Notes: generated from the letters alone by a model not told the origin. DNA of 64,000 bases from JBAZOO01 sp041648735 (GCA_041648735.1 JBAZOO010000011.1:35955-99954), one strand, 5' to 3'; positions 29,486 through 38,188 are shown, counted from the first letter of the stretch. Program-made: numbers and translations.

Positions 29486-31456
29486 TCAGCCGTTCCGCCG
29501 GCGGAGCAGCCCGACCGCGCCGAGGCAGAGCAGCGCCAGCGCCGCCGGCTCGGGGACGACGGAGATGCCATTGAGCACGATGGACGAGCCTGTGTCCGTC
29601 AACGTCAGCGTGCCGCTGGGGGTGAACCCAAGGGCGGTGATGTCAAAGTCCGGGGTGAGATCCAGCGTTCCGCCCGCCGTCGTGTAGGTGAACAACGTGG
29701 TCGTGCCGCCGTCCTGGTAGCCGGTCGTCAGAGTCAGGTTCCAGCCGTCGTTCAGGGTCAGCGTGCCATTGACGTCCACCAGGTCGCCGCCCTCGAAGAT
29801 CGCCGTGGCGCCCGCGGTGCCGACGCCGCCGGTGAGGCTCAGGTTGGAGTTGAAGGTCAGGGTCCCCGGGCTGGTGCCGGGGGCGAGCTTGCCGCCGCTG
29901 TTGACGGTGGTCGCGCCGCCAATGATGCCGGAGCCGCCCAGGGTGGCCGTGTTGGCCACGGTGACCGCCCCGTTTGCGGCGGAGTTGTCGCCGTTGACGA
30001 CCAGCGTGCCCACGTTGACCAACGTGGTGCCATCGTAGGTGCTGTTCCCTTGGAGCGTCCAGGTGCCGGCGCCGTCCTTTTGCACGTTGGTCGCGTAGGT
30101 TGTGCCGTCGCTGATGACGCCGGTGACCTTGCTGCCGGTGGAAGTGCCGTCCAAGAGAAGCCTATTTGCGCCCGTTCCGGCACTGGTATTGGTCACGCTG
30201 GCGATGGTCAGGTTGGCTGTCGTCGGGTTAAACTTGGCAGTTTTCGAGTTGCCGCCGATGGTGACGGCGCCCACGGCCAGGCTGTAGCCATTGGCGCCGG
30301 TGACATGCAGGGTGCCGCCGTTCGCGCCGGTGGTGACGTTCCCAAGAGCAAGAGTCTTGTTGGTGCCCGTGCCGCTTTCCCGGTCCACGTCAATCGTGCC
30401 ATTGACACCGCTGGCACCACTGATGACCAGATTGTTGCCATAGGTCAGCGTTTGGCTGCTGGAGTCGTTCTGCCCGTTGGCACGGAGCTGCAAGATGCTG
30501 CTGCCGGTATTGGCGCCGAAGGTGACAATATTGCTGCTGTTACCCAGACCATTTGTCGTAATGGTTTGGTTGCCTGCTCCATAGACAGTCGAATCGGTTA
30601 CACGAACCGTCGCTGCCCCGTTGTTGATCGTCATGCCGTGCGTGCTGTCACCGAAGGTATTGGCACCGGAAATCACGGTTGTCCCCGTCCCGCCGACGCT
30701 GAATCCGCCTGTTGCCCCGGAGATTGCGCCGCTTATGGTCAGCGTGCCGTTGTTCGTGATGTTAAAGCTGGCCCCGCTGCCGTTTACGATCAAGCTGCCG
30801 CTAAGCGTGAGCGAGCCGGCATCGACGTTGAGACGCGAACCGATGCCTCCGGCTTGGGCATTAATGGTGCCCGCCCACTCATTGCTGCCGCTGATGTTTC
30901 GCAGCGCACCACCGTTGGAAATCCCCGCGCCGTTTAACGCGAGAGTTTCGCCCGTGACGGTAATGCCTCCCTGAAGTTGGAGCGCGGCGCCGCTGGTTAT
31001 CGAGGTGCTTCCAGCGGTGCTGCCCAAGGCCGTGTTATTTTGGATGTTCAGGATTCCGGCGCTGATCGTGGTTGTCCCGCTATAGGTATTCGCGGTGGAG
31101 ATGGTCAGCGTGCCGGTGCCGCTCTTGGTCAGCGTGCTCGAACCGCCAATGGAGCCGGAACCAGTGAAGCTCCAATTGCCGTCGTTGGCCCCGACCGTGA
31201 CGGAAGTGGGACTGACCGTGCCGGAGATCGTGATGGCTTCGCCGGTGGCGGCGTCGAACACGGCGGCGTTGTCGTCGGTCCACTCGACCGGGCCGGGCAG
31301 CCAGTTGGCGTTGCCGGTGGTGAGCGACCAGGTGTCGGTGGGGCCGGCGATGTCCCAGGTCAAAGTCGCCGCCGCGGCGAAGCCCGCCGTGGCGAGCGCG
31401 GCGCTGGCCGCCACCAATCCCAGTCTCAAGGGTGTCGTCGTCGTCCTGCGTGGCAT
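29486..31456 (-). CDS. Autotransporter-repeat protein with a PEP-CTERM sorting tail
   Basis: About 656 residues, low in Lys and rich in Gly, Thr, Ser and Asn. It has a signal peptide, then a long beta-helix of autotransporter-associated (PATR) repeats such as GTGTLTISTANTYSGTTTIS and GSGIIGGATTVNSGGKLAPG. No C-terminal beta-barrel follows. Instead the end is a PEP-CTERM signal: the V-P-E-P motif, a hydrophobic helix ALALLCLGAVGLL and terminal RRR. So it is likely recognised by an exosortase and linked to the outer surface or matrix. The ATG at 31456 has AGGAGG 6 bases upstream. A second ATG at 31495 also has a Shine-Dalgarno sequence. Confidence 0.85.
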   Translation of the reverse strand: MPRRTTTTPLRLGLVAASAALATAGFAAAATLTWDIAGPTDTWSLTTGNANWLPGPVEWTDDNAAVFDAATGEAITISGTVSPTSVTVGANDGNWSFTGSGSIGGSSTLTKSGTGTLTISTANTYSGTTTISAGILNIQNNTALGSTAGSTSITSGAALQLQGGITVTGETLALNGAGISNGGALRNISGSNEWAGTINAQAGGIGSRLNVDAGSLTLSGSLIVNGSGASFNITNNGTLTISGAISGATGGFSVGGTGTTVISGANTFGDSTHGMTINNGAATVRVTDSTVYGAGNQTITTNGLGNSSNIVTFGANTGSSILQLRANGQNDSSSQTLTYGNNLVISGASGVNGTIDVDRESGTGTNKTLALGNVTTGANGGTLHVTGANGYSLAVGAVTIGGNSKTAKFNPTTANLTIASVTNTSAGTGANRLLLDGTSTGSKVTGVISDGTTYATNVQKDGAGTWTLQGNSTYDGTTLVNVGTLVVNGDNSAANGAVTVANTATLGGSGIIGGATTVNSGGKLAPGTSPGTLTFNSNLSLTGGVGTAGATAIFEGGDLVDVNGTLTLNDGWNLTLTTGYQDGGTTTLFTYTTAGGTLDLTPDFDITALGFTPSGTLTLTDTGSSIVLNGISVVPEPAALALLCLGAVGLLRRRNG

Positions 31457-31622
31457 GGGTTGCCTCCTGGTGTGGGTGTTGAGGGTCAGGTTCATCGTCC
31501 TCTCCTGTTTTTGCCGCTGCCGCGGCACGGTTGCGATCCGGTTTGGGTTGGGTTGGGCTGGGCTGGCGCGCCGTGGCGGCGGCCGGCGGCGTAAGGTCGT
31601 GTAACTCTTACGCAATGGGGCA

Positions 31623-31651
31623 AGTATATAACTCGGACCGGCCGTTGTCAA
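31623..31651 (-). promoter_or_regulatory. Near-consensus sigma70 promoter of the PEP-CTERM protein gene
   Basis: The minus strand has a perfect TTGACA (31646-31651), 17-base spacer and TATACT (31623-31628). Transcription would begin near 31616, giving a leader of about 120-160 bases to the two possible start codons. It is the strongest promoter visible in this part of the window. Confidence 0.75.
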
Positions 31652-31662
31652 CCAGCCAGTCC

Positions 31663-31695
31663 AAAAAAAACGCCGCCAAGCTGGAAAAGGCGGCG
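31663..31695 (-). terminator. Rho-independent terminator of gmhB
   Basis: On the minus strand CGCCGCC and GGCGGCG (31671-31677 with 31689-31695) form a hairpin with an 11-base loop, followed by a run of eight T. It lies just after the gmhB stop and just before the PEP-CTERM promoter, so it insulates the two. Confidence 0.7.
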
Positions 31696-31716
31696 GCCGG
31701 CACGCCAGGGGCAGGG

Positions 31717-32277
31717 TCAGGGAAGGTCCGGCCCGGCGGCGGCCAGGATCGCGGCGGCGGCGGCGGCCAGGTCGGCGGCCAGGGTCTCGGCCGCGGTGGC
31801 GGTGCCGGGCTCGCCGATGCGGACGGCGCGGCAGCCGGCGGCGTGCCCGGCCGCCACGTCGCTCTCCTTGTCGCCGACCATGAAGGAGTGGCGCAGGTCG
31901 AGGGCGAGGGCGGCGGCGGCCCGGCGCAGCATTCCCGGCTGCGGCTTGCGGCAGTCGCAGGCGTCGGCGGCGAGGTGCGGGCAGTAGTCAATGGCGGCCA
32001 GGGGGACGCCGTGGGGGGTGAGCAGTTCCTGGAGCCGTTCGTGCTGGGCGTGGAGGAGTTCGCGGCTGAAATAGCCGCGACCGATGCCGGACTGGTTGGT
32101 GACCAGCACCAGCAGGAAGCCGGCGTCGTGGAGCCGGCGCAGGGCTTCTCCGGCGCCCGGCAGCAGGTTCACCCCCTCGACGGTGGCGAGGTAGCCATGG
32201 TCGGGGATCAGGGTGCCGTCGCGGTCGAGGAAGACGGCGCGGCGTTTGGGGATGGGGGTGGGGGCGGGTGGGGGCAT
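31717..32277 (-). CDS. gmhB: D-glycero-beta-D-manno-heptose-1,7-bisphosphate 7-phosphatase
   Basis: 186 residues, the usual GmhB length. HAD-family catalysis is shown by RRAVFLDRDGTLI (nucleophile DxD), VLVTNQSGIGRG, and MVGDKESDVAAG. The zinc site CPHLAADACDCRKP is the GmhB hallmark. The enzyme removes the 7-phosphate of heptose bisphosphate on the way to ADP-heptose for lipopolysaccharide core, which matches the LpxL-like gene. It stands alone, not next to gmhA or hldE. Confidence 0.92.
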   Translation of the reverse strand: MPPPAPTPIPKRRAVFLDRDGTLIPDHGYLATVEGVNLLPGAGEALRRLHDAGFLLVLVTNQSGIGRGYFSRELLHAQHERLQELLTPHGVPLAAIDYCPHLAADACDCRKPQPGMLRRAAAALALDLRHSFMVGDKESDVAAGHAAGCRAVRIGEPGTATAAETLAADLAAAAAAILAAAGPDLP

Positions 32278-32280
32278 GGC

Positions 32281-32343
32281 CGATTTTCGATTTTCGAATG
32301 CCGAAGGCCGAATGCCGAATGCCGATTTTCGAATGCCGAATGG
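32281..32343. repeat. Short intergenic repeat of CGAATGC units
   Basis: Between gmhB and the LemA gene, the bases CGAATGCCGA recur several times, interrupted by GATTTTCG. The phase is roughly seven bases. Similar AT-rich heptad-like spacers occur at about 2779-2815, 14608-14645 and 37793-37840. Confidence 0.6.
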
Positions 32344-32349
32344 TTCCGG

Positions 32350-32922
32350 TCAGAACTTGACGGGCGGGGCTTCGCGCTCGGCGGCGGCAATCTGCCAGAG
32401 TTCGCGCGGGCGGAAGTGGAAGAGGCCGGCGATGAGGTTCTTGGGGAAGAGGCAGATTTCGGTGTTGTAGACGGTGGCGCTGTCGTTGTAGTTCTGGCGG
32501 GCGAAGGAGATCCGGTTTTCCGTCGAGGTCAGCTCTTCCTGGAGCGCCTTGAAGTTCTCGTTGGCGCGGAGCTGGGGATAGGCTTCGACTTGGAGCATGA
32601 ACCCGCGCAGGGCGCCGCCGAGGGCGGTCTCGGCCTGGATCTGGGCGCCGACGCCTTCGGTGCGGGCGTCCAGGGCGCGGGAGCGGGCGCGGGTGACGTT
32701 TTCCAGCAGCCCCTTCTCGTGGGCGGCGTAGCCCTTGACCGTCTCCACCAGGTTCGGGATGAGGTCATGGCGGCGCTTGAGCTGGACGTCAATCTGGGCC
32801 CAGCCGTTGTCCACCAGCTTCTGGCGGGCCACGAGGCCGTTGTAGATCCCCACGGCCACGAGGCCAGCGAGGCCGGCGGCGGCGAGGAGGATCAGGGCGA
32901 CGAGAAGGGTGGGGGCAATCAT
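32350..32922 (-). CDS. LemA family protein
   Basis: 190 residues. One N-terminal membrane helix (TLLVALILLAAAGLAGLVAVG), then the LemA four-helix bundle with VDNGWAQIDVQLKRRHDLIP, LVETVKGYAAHEKGLLENV and the family end ENRISFARQNYNDSATVYN. LemA proteins are membrane proteins of uncertain function, exposed to the periplasm or cytoplasm. They often pair with a Htpx- or TPM-like protein. That partner is not here. It is divergent from gpmI with about 150 bases between. Confidence 0.93.
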   Translation of the reverse strand: MIAPTLLVALILLAAAGLAGLVAVGIYNGLVARQKLVDNGWAQIDVQLKRRHDLIPNLVETVKGYAAHEKGLLENVTRARSRALDARTEGVGAQIQAETALGGALRGFMLQVEAYPQLRANENFKALQEELTSTENRISFARQNYNDSATVYNTEICLFPKNLIAGLFHFRPRELWQIAAAEREAPPVKF

Positions 32923-33071
32923 GGGCGCACCTCCGGGGAGCGGTTTCCCGCCACGATACCGCCGGACGCGGGGAAGTCAACTGCCTGGGGAATCCGGCGC
33001 GGGCGCCGCGGGCGGGATTATAGTTCCCCTTTCCAACCCATATTTTCCGCAACCTCGAGGATGGATTCGCC

Positions 33072-34721
33072 ATGGAAAAATTGGATCGCCTGCCCCGTTT
33101 CCAGCCCCGCCGCGGCCCGGTCGTGCTGGTGATCATGGACGGCGTCGGCTACGGCAAGTTCGCCGAGGGCGACGCCGTGCGCTCCGCCCTGAAGCCGAAC
33201 CTGGACTGGCTGCACGGCAACTGCCCGAACACGCGGCTCAAGGCGCACGGCACGGCCGTGGGGCTGCCGAGCGACGCCGACATGGGGAACTCGGAGGTCG
33301 GCCACAACGCCATCGGCTGCGGCCGCGTCTTCGACCAGGGCGCGGCGCTGGTCAGCAAATCCATCGAAGGCGGCGCCCTGTTCCAGCGCGAGAGCTGGCG
33401 CGAGATCACCGGCAACGTGCTGGCGAAGGGCTCGACGCTGCACTTCCTCGGCCTCCTTTCGGACGGCAATGTGCATAGCCACATCGACCATCTGCGGGCG
33501 ATGCTCCGCCAGGCGAAGGCGGAGGGGGTCAAGCGGATCCGAGTCCACATCCTGCTGGACGGCCGCGACGTCGGCGAGACTTCGGCCCTGGACTACGTGG
33601 AGCCCTTCGAGGCCTTCCTCCGGGAGCTGGACACCGACGGCTGCGACTACCGCATCGCCTCCGGCGGCGGCCGCATGCACATCACCATGGACCGCTATGG
33701 CGCCGACTGGAGCATGGTCGAGCGCGGCTGGAAGACGCACGTCCTCGGCGAGGGGCGGCAGTTCGCCAGCGCCCGCGAAGCGATCGAGACCTACCGCCGG
33801 GAGACCGGGGCGATCGACCAGGACCTGGGGGCCTTCGTCATTGCCGAGGGCGGCCAGCCGGTGGGGGCGGTCGCCGACGGCGATTCGGTGGTGTTCTTCA
33901 ACTTCCGGGGCGACCGCGCCCTGGAGATCACGGCGGCCTTCGAGCAGGACGCCTTCGACAAGTTCGACCGGATCCGCCGGCCCCAGGTCTGCTACGCCGG
34001 GATGATGGAGTACGATGGCGACCGGCACGTGCCCAAGCGCTACCTGGTGGTGCCGCCGGCCATTGACCGGACCATGGGCGAGTTCCTCTGCGCGCTCGGG
34101 CTGCGCACCCTGGCCGTCTCCGAGACCCAGAAGTACGGGCATGTCACCTACTTCTACAACGGCAACAAGTCGGGGAAGATTGACGAGAAGCTGGAGGAGT
34201 ATGTGGAGATCCCGTCGGACGTGGTGCCCTTCGAGCAGCGGCCGTGGATGAAGGCGGCGGAGATCACCGACCTGGTGGTCAAGGCCATTGCCGCCGGCAA
34301 GCACGACTTCATCCGCCTGAACTACCCGAACGGCGACATGGTCGGGCACACCGGCGTCTATGCCGCGACGCAGGTCGCCGTCGAGACGGTCGACCTGGGG
34401 CTCGGCCGGCTCATGAAGGCGGTGGCGGCGGCCGGCGGCGTGCTGGTGGTGACCGCCGACCATGGCAACGCCGACGACATGTTCGAGCACAAGAAGGACG
34501 GCGCCGTGCTGGTCGAGAACGGGGTGAAGAAGGTCAAGACCGCGCATTCCCTCAACCCGGTGCCCTGCATCATCTACGACCCCGAGGGCAAGGGCGAGTA
34601 CGCGGCGGAGCTGCGGACCGGGCTGGGGATCAGCGCCATCGCCGCCACCTGCCTGAACCTGCTGGGCTACCAGGCCCCGGCCGACTACGATCCGAGCGTG
34701 CTCGACTTCCAGGAGGACTGA
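33072..34721 (+). CDS. gpmI: Phosphoglycerate mutase, cofactor-independent (plant-type)
   Basis: 549 residues. Metal- and phosphoserine-dependent conversion of 3- to 2-phosphoglycerate in glycolysis. The nucleophile Ser is in MGNSEVGHNAIGCG. The metal sites VIMDGVGYG, HVLLDGRDV-like block and VTADHGNADDM are present. The sequence GRVFDQGAALVSKSIE after the serine and the long C-terminal half resemble the plant/trypanosomatid-type iPGM more than the common bacterial kind, a variant found in several bacterial groups. A terminator follows at 34740-34794. Confidence 0.95.
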   Translation: MEKLDRLPRFQPRRGPVVLVIMDGVGYGKFAEGDAVRSALKPNLDWLHGNCPNTRLKAHGTAVGLPSDADMGNSEVGHNAIGCGRVFDQGAALVSKSIEGGALFQRESWREITGNVLAKGSTLHFLGLLSDGNVHSHIDHLRAMLRQAKAEGVKRIRVHILLDGRDVGETSALDYVEPFEAFLRELDTDGCDYRIASGGGRMHITMDRYGADWSMVERGWKTHVLGEGRQFASAREAIETYRRETGAIDQDLGAFVIAEGGQPVGAVADGDSVVFFNFRGDRALEITAAFEQDAFDKFDRIRRPQVCYAGMMEYDGDRHVPKRYLVVPPAIDRTMGEFLCALGLRTLAVSETQKYGHVTYFYNGNKSGKIDEKLEEYVEIPSDVVPFEQRPWMKAAEITDLVVKAIAAGKHDFIRLNYPNGDMVGHTGVYAATQVAVETVDLGLGRLMKAVAAAGGVLVVTADHGNADDMFEHKKDGAVLVENGVKKVKTAHSLNPVPCIIYDPEGKGEYAAELRTGLGISAIAATCLNLLGYQAPADYDPSVLDFQED

Positions 34722-34739
34722 GCCGGACCGGGGATGGGG

Positions 34740-34794
34740 CGCCCGCCGCCGCCTTGCCGGCGGGGGCAATAAAAGTTTGGGGCGGGCGTTTTTT
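34740..34794 (+). terminator. Rho-independent terminator after gpmI
   Basis: CGCCCGCC (34740-34747) pairs with GGCGGGCG (34781-34788) around an inner CCGCCG/CGGCGG hairpin, followed by six T. It starts 18 bases after the gpmI stop. Confidence 0.6.
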
Positions 34795-34863
34795 GGTTGA
34801 AGGCGCGCCGCCGGACGGTCCGGGCGGTGCGGACTTCGCAACCGCCCCGAGAAGGAATCCCCC

Positions 34864-35235
34864 ATGAAACCGACAGCGATCCTCCCCGCCGCCCTGCTGG
34901 CGTTGCTGGCCACGGCGGCCGTGCCGCTCTTCGCCCAAGCTGAAGGCGGCGCACCACCGGCGACCCAGGAACAGCCGGCACCGGGCGGCAAGAACCGCGA
35001 GATTCACGGCAAAGGCCGGTGGCAACGTGGCGAAGGCCGTGGCGCAAAGGGCCTGACCCTGCGCGAGCGCATCGAGAAGTGCGAACGGCTCACGGCCGAA
35101 CAGAAGGCGGAGCAGCGGGAGGCCGCGCGGAAGTTCCGCGAGGAACAGCGGGGCGAGACCCGCGGGCGGCTCCAGAAAATGCACCGGGAAGGCCGGCCGG
35201 AAAGCCAGCCCGCGGGTGGCGAAGCCGCGAAGTGA
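34864..35235 (+). CDS. Small basic secreted protein
   Basis: 123 residues with a signal peptide (AALLALLATAAVPLFAQA). The mature part is strongly charged, mainly Arg, Lys and Glu, with a helical heptad-like block ERIEKCERLTAEQKAEQREA. This resembles the small periplasmic Spy/CpxP-like or DUF-type 'LTxxQ' proteins, though the LTAEQ match is weak evidence. A single Cys is present. GAAGGAATCCC precedes the ATG. Function is unknown. Confidence 0.7.
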   Translation: MKPTAILPAALLALLATAAVPLFAQAEGGAPPATQEQPAPGGKNREIHGKGRWQRGEGRGAKGLTLRERIEKCERLTAEQKAEQREAARKFREEQRGETRGRLQKMHREGRPESQPAGGEAAK

Positions 35236-35262
35236 GCGGTGCCATCTTTTCCCCTGACGCCA

Positions 35263-35303
35263 GCGGCGGCCGGAGCCTCACGGGTTCGGCCGCCGCCGGT
35301 TTT
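35263..35303 (+). terminator. Probable terminator after the small secreted protein
   Basis: GCGGCGGCCG (35263-35272) and CGGCCGCCGC (35287-35296) form a 10-bp stem with a 14-base loop, followed by CGGTTTT. The T run is short, so efficiency is uncertain. Confidence 0.5.
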
Positions 35304-35470
35304 GGCGGGCGGGGGTTTCGCCCGCCAGGCCGGGAAAACCGGGCCTGGGCCGGGCCGGCGGCCGGGCAAGTCCACCGCTTCTATCCGACTTGTAAAAACA
35401 GCCACGGCTTTTAGTTTATGGAAGGATGCATCGAGGGTGGCGGCTTCATTGGAAACGATTTCATCACACC

Positions 35471-36862
35471 ATGGACAACAACAGCCCACACGCAGCCGAG
35501 CCGAAGGCCAAGATCCTGGTGGTCGACGATGAGGTGAGCATCGTCGAAGTGCTCAAGGCGCTCCTCAAGCGGGAAGGGTTCCAGGTCAAGACCACCGGGG
35601 ACGGCACGGCGGCGCTGAAAATGCTGGGCGAGGAGCCGTTCGACCTGGTGATCTCCGACATCCGGATGAAGCCGATGGACGGCATCTCGCTCTTGCAGCA
35701 GATCCGCCAGATCCAGAGCCACATCGCGGTGATCATGATGACCGCCTACGCCACCGTGGAAACCGCCGTGGAGGCGATGAAGGAGGGGGCGTTCGACTAC
35801 ATCTGCAAGCCGTTCAAGATTGACGAGCTGCTGCTCACCGTCCAGCGGGCCCTCTCCTGCGAGCACGCCTTGGCCGAGAACGAAGTGCTGAAGGAGAGCT
35901 TCCGCACCACCAAATACCACTACGGCATGGTGGGCGACAGCGAGAAGATGGAACGGGTCTACGAGCTGGTCGAGCGCGTCGCCCGCACCGAGAGCACCGT
36001 GCTGCTCATGGGTGAGACCGGGATCGGCAAGAAGATGGTGGCCAAGGCGTTGCACGCCGCCAGCCGCCGGGCCGAACAGCCTTTGCTCTTCCTCAACTGT
36101 GCCTCCCTGCCCGAAACCTTGCTGGAGACCGAGCTGTTCGGCTTCCGCAAGGGGGCCTTTGACGGGGCCGTCAGGGACAAGAAGGGGCTGTTCGAACAGG
36201 CCAGCGGCGGCACCTTGGTGCTCGAGGAGATCGGCTCCATGCCCCTGGGGATGCAGTCCAAGCTGCTCAAGGTCCTCCAGGAACGGGCGATCCTGCCGCT
36301 GGGCGCGGCGCAGCCGCTGCCGGTGGACGTCCGGATCATCGCGACCACCAACGAGCATCTGGAGGCGAAGATCAAGTCGGGGCAGTTCCGCGAAGACCTC
36401 CATGTCCGGATCAGCGTCATCCCCATCGAGGTGCCGCCCCTCCGGGACCGGCCCGGGGACGTGACCTTGCTGGTGAACCATTTCCTGGGGCAGATCAACG
36501 AGCGGGAAGGCAAGCGGCTCACCCTCGAGAAGCAGGCGTTCCGGGCCTTGAAGAACTATGACTGGCCGGGCAACGTCCGGGAGCTGGAGAACGCGCTCAC
36601 CCGGGCCGGCGCCCTTTGCCAGGGGAACCTGATCACCATCAACGACCTGCCGCCCGAGGTGCAGGTCGCCGGCACCCGGGAGGACACCGCCGCCAGTGAC
36701 GCCGCCACCCAGCTCCGCGGCGTCTCCCTCAAGGCCTTTCTCCGGGCCAAGGAACACGACTACATCCAATTCGTGCTCAACCAGTGCGGCGGCAACAAGG
36801 AGAAGGCCGCCGAAGCCCTCGGCATCAGCCTGGCCACCTTCTACCGCAAGTATGGGGAATGA
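35471..36862 (+). CDS. NtrC-like response regulator with altered AAA+ motifs
   Basis: 463 residues. The receiver domain has VVDDE and DLVISDIRMKPMDG (phosphoacceptor Asp). The AAA+ domain has GETGIGKKMVAKALH, GAFDGAV, VLEEIGSMPLGMQSKLLKVLQE and FREDLHVRISVIPI. The C-terminal Fis-type helix is GNKEKAAEALGISLATFYRKYGE. In sigma54 activators the second is GAFTGA and Walker B ends D-E. Here Thr is Asp and the Asp is Glu. So it may be a changed or sigma54-independent regulator. The start at 35471 was chosen because it places the receiver domain at once. No histidine kinase is adjacent. Confidence 0.85.
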   Translation: MDNNSPHAAEPKAKILVVDDEVSIVEVLKALLKREGFQVKTTGDGTAALKMLGEEPFDLVISDIRMKPMDGISLLQQIRQIQSHIAVIMMTAYATVETAVEAMKEGAFDYICKPFKIDELLLTVQRALSCEHALAENEVLKESFRTTKYHYGMVGDSEKMERVYELVERVARTESTVLLMGETGIGKKMVAKALHAASRRAEQPLLFLNCASLPETLLETELFGFRKGAFDGAVRDKKGLFEQASGGTLVLEEIGSMPLGMQSKLLKVLQERAILPLGAAQPLPVDVRIIATTNEHLEAKIKSGQFREDLHVRISVIPIEVPPLRDRPGDVTLLVNHFLGQINEREGKRLTLEKQAFRALKNYDWPGNVRELENALTRAGALCQGNLITINDLPPEVQVAGTREDTAASDAATQLRGVSLKAFLRAKEHDYIQFVLNQCGGNKEKAAEALGISLATFYRKYGE

Positions 36863-36863
36863 G

Positions 36864-37409
36864 ATGAACGGGCGCGGCCGGCGGCTGGCTTCAATTGGTG
36901 GCGCGTGGCGGGCCATCGCCATCGGCTTTGGGGCCATCGTGCTGTTGGCGGGCTGCGGACTCCGCAACCGTTCCTTGGCCGAGGGCGGCCGCCCCCGGGC
37001 CGAATACTGGCTGGCGATCTACCGCCTGGCCCCCGCCGGCACCGCCGATGGCGTGCCCACCCACGAGCTGGCCGACTTCACCGGCAAGCCTTACCGCGTC
37101 CTCCAGTCCCCCGTGCTGACCTCCGCCTTCATTCCCGCCGTGGAAGCGGTGCCGGGGGAGGGCGAAGCCGGCCCTACCGCCTTGAAGCTGGCGCTGGACG
37201 GCACGGGGCACAAGCTCTGGTTCCAAGCCTGCCACGACCCTGCTGGCGACACCGCCGTGCTGGTGGTCGATGGCTTTGTCCGCGCCACCTTCCCGCTCCG
37301 CCGCGACCAGGCCGGGTGCGAGTCCCTGGTCGTCCCCGCCGCCTGGGGTGCGGCCGAGGCGGCGGGGATCGTCCAGCGCGCCCCGCGGAATTACCGGGCG
37401 GTCCGCTGA
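36864..37409 (+). CDS. Lipoprotein of unknown function
   Basis: 181 residues with a lipobox (LLAGC) after a hydrophobic signal, so it is anchored to a membrane. The mature part has the lines AEYWLAIYRLAPAGTADGV, PTHELADFTGKPYRVLQSP, HKLWFQACHDPAGDTAVLVVDG and RATFPLRRDQAG. The pattern resembles the SecD/SecDF1-like periplasmic P1 fold (VLVVDG). I regard this as a hint only. The ATG overlaps the regulator stop region by a few bases, so it may be co-transcribed with it. Confidence 0.7.
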   Translation: MNGRGRRLASIGGAWRAIAIGFGAIVLLAGCGLRNRSLAEGGRPRAEYWLAIYRLAPAGTADGVPTHELADFTGKPYRVLQSPVLTSAFIPAVEAVPGEGEAGPTALKLALDGTGHKLWFQACHDPAGDTAVLVVDGFVRATFPLRRDQAGCESLVVPAAWGAAEAAGIVQRAPRNYRAVR

Positions 37410-37511
37410 GCCGCCGCCGGGGGGCGGGGGGGAGGGTGGCGGCGCTTGTGCCCCTTGCCCCTTCCCCCTTTCGCGCGCCGTCGCCGCGCCTTGGAGTGCG
37501 GCGAGGATCGC

Positions 37512-37550
37512 CCGCTGGAGTTCACGCTTCAGCGTGGGCTCGGAAAGCGC
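37512..37550. repeat. Short palindromic repeat, partial copy
   Basis: GGAGTTCACGCTTCAGCGTG followed by GGCTCGGAAAGCGC. The same palindrome occurs near 48130 and, in reverse orientation, near 47775 and 48195 (see the repeat mosaic at 47.7-48.3 kb). Confidence 0.6.
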
Positions 37551-37565
37551 CATCTTCATCTGTCC

Positions 37566-37725
37566 CCCGCCGCCGCCAGCGAACGCCTTGTCCAGTACAT
37601 GGCCCGCTGCCCCTTCAGCCTGGAACGCTTCGTCAACGTCAGCCCCGAAGGCCAGGTCTTCCACCGCCATCGAGAAGATCCTGCGCCACACCGGCCTCTG
37701 GCGCGACCCCCAGCCCGCGCCCCGC
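37566..37725 (+). pseudogene. IS91-type transposase remnant, frameshifted and deleted
   Basis: After 37566 one frame reads SERLVQYMARCPFSLERF and NVSPEGQVFHRH. In the next frame, from about 37665, it reads AIEKILRHTGLWRDP. In Y1-transposases of the IS91/IS801 family these two lines are the RYMARCPxSLxR block and the C-terminal IEKILRHxGLW block, normally separated by about 100-150 residues. So a central part has been lost. The tail runs into the first R element. Confidence 0.6.
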
Positions 37726-37790
37726 CGCCCCCGCCCAAGGAGGAACCGCTGCCCGCAAGCACTCCGCCGCGGCTTCCCCGCCAGCGTCCT

Positions 37791-38188
37791 TCTTCCCCAA
37801 TCCCCAACCCAAAATCGGCAATCCAAAATCCAAACCGGAGTACGACTGACCTGGGCGATTCATGAACCGCACTCCGCGGCGTCCTCCGTGCCCCCCTGAG
37901 ACCTCTGTGGTGAATAATTTCAGGTCACGGGTTTGACGCCCCGATTCCGGCAGGATAAAGTCCCGCCATGCAGCGTCACCTGTGGGAACCGCAACCGTAC
38001 GCCCGAAAACCGGCCGGGAACATGCCAAACCTCACCCAAAACCCCACGCCGCCCCATTCCCCCGCCGGAACCCTCTCCGGCGTCGCCGCCACGTCGGTGG
38101 AATCGCCGATTTCGGGGTCAGCTTCACCCTCTCACCCCCCGTATCCCCCCCGTCCGATCCCCCCCCTGAAATCAAAATTCCTATCAGT
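37791..38188 (+). repeat. 398-bp direct repeat R1, ending in core copy a
   Basis: The first of two near-identical copies (second at 41513-41908). It begins at TCTTCCCCAATCC in the transposase remnant, has an AT-rich spacer (AATCCAAAATCC), a conserved block around GACGCCCCGATTCCGGCAGG, and ends CTATCAGT, the 46-bp core. The two differ by a few substitutions and small indels. No long protein is credible in either strand. Confidence 0.85.
38143..38188 (+). repeat. 46-bp core repeat, copy a
   Basis: Sequence ATCCCCCCCGTCCG, CCCCCTGAAATCAAAATTCC and CTATCAGT. It is the 3' end of R1. The bases to its right begin an open frame without its own start. Confidence 0.85.
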
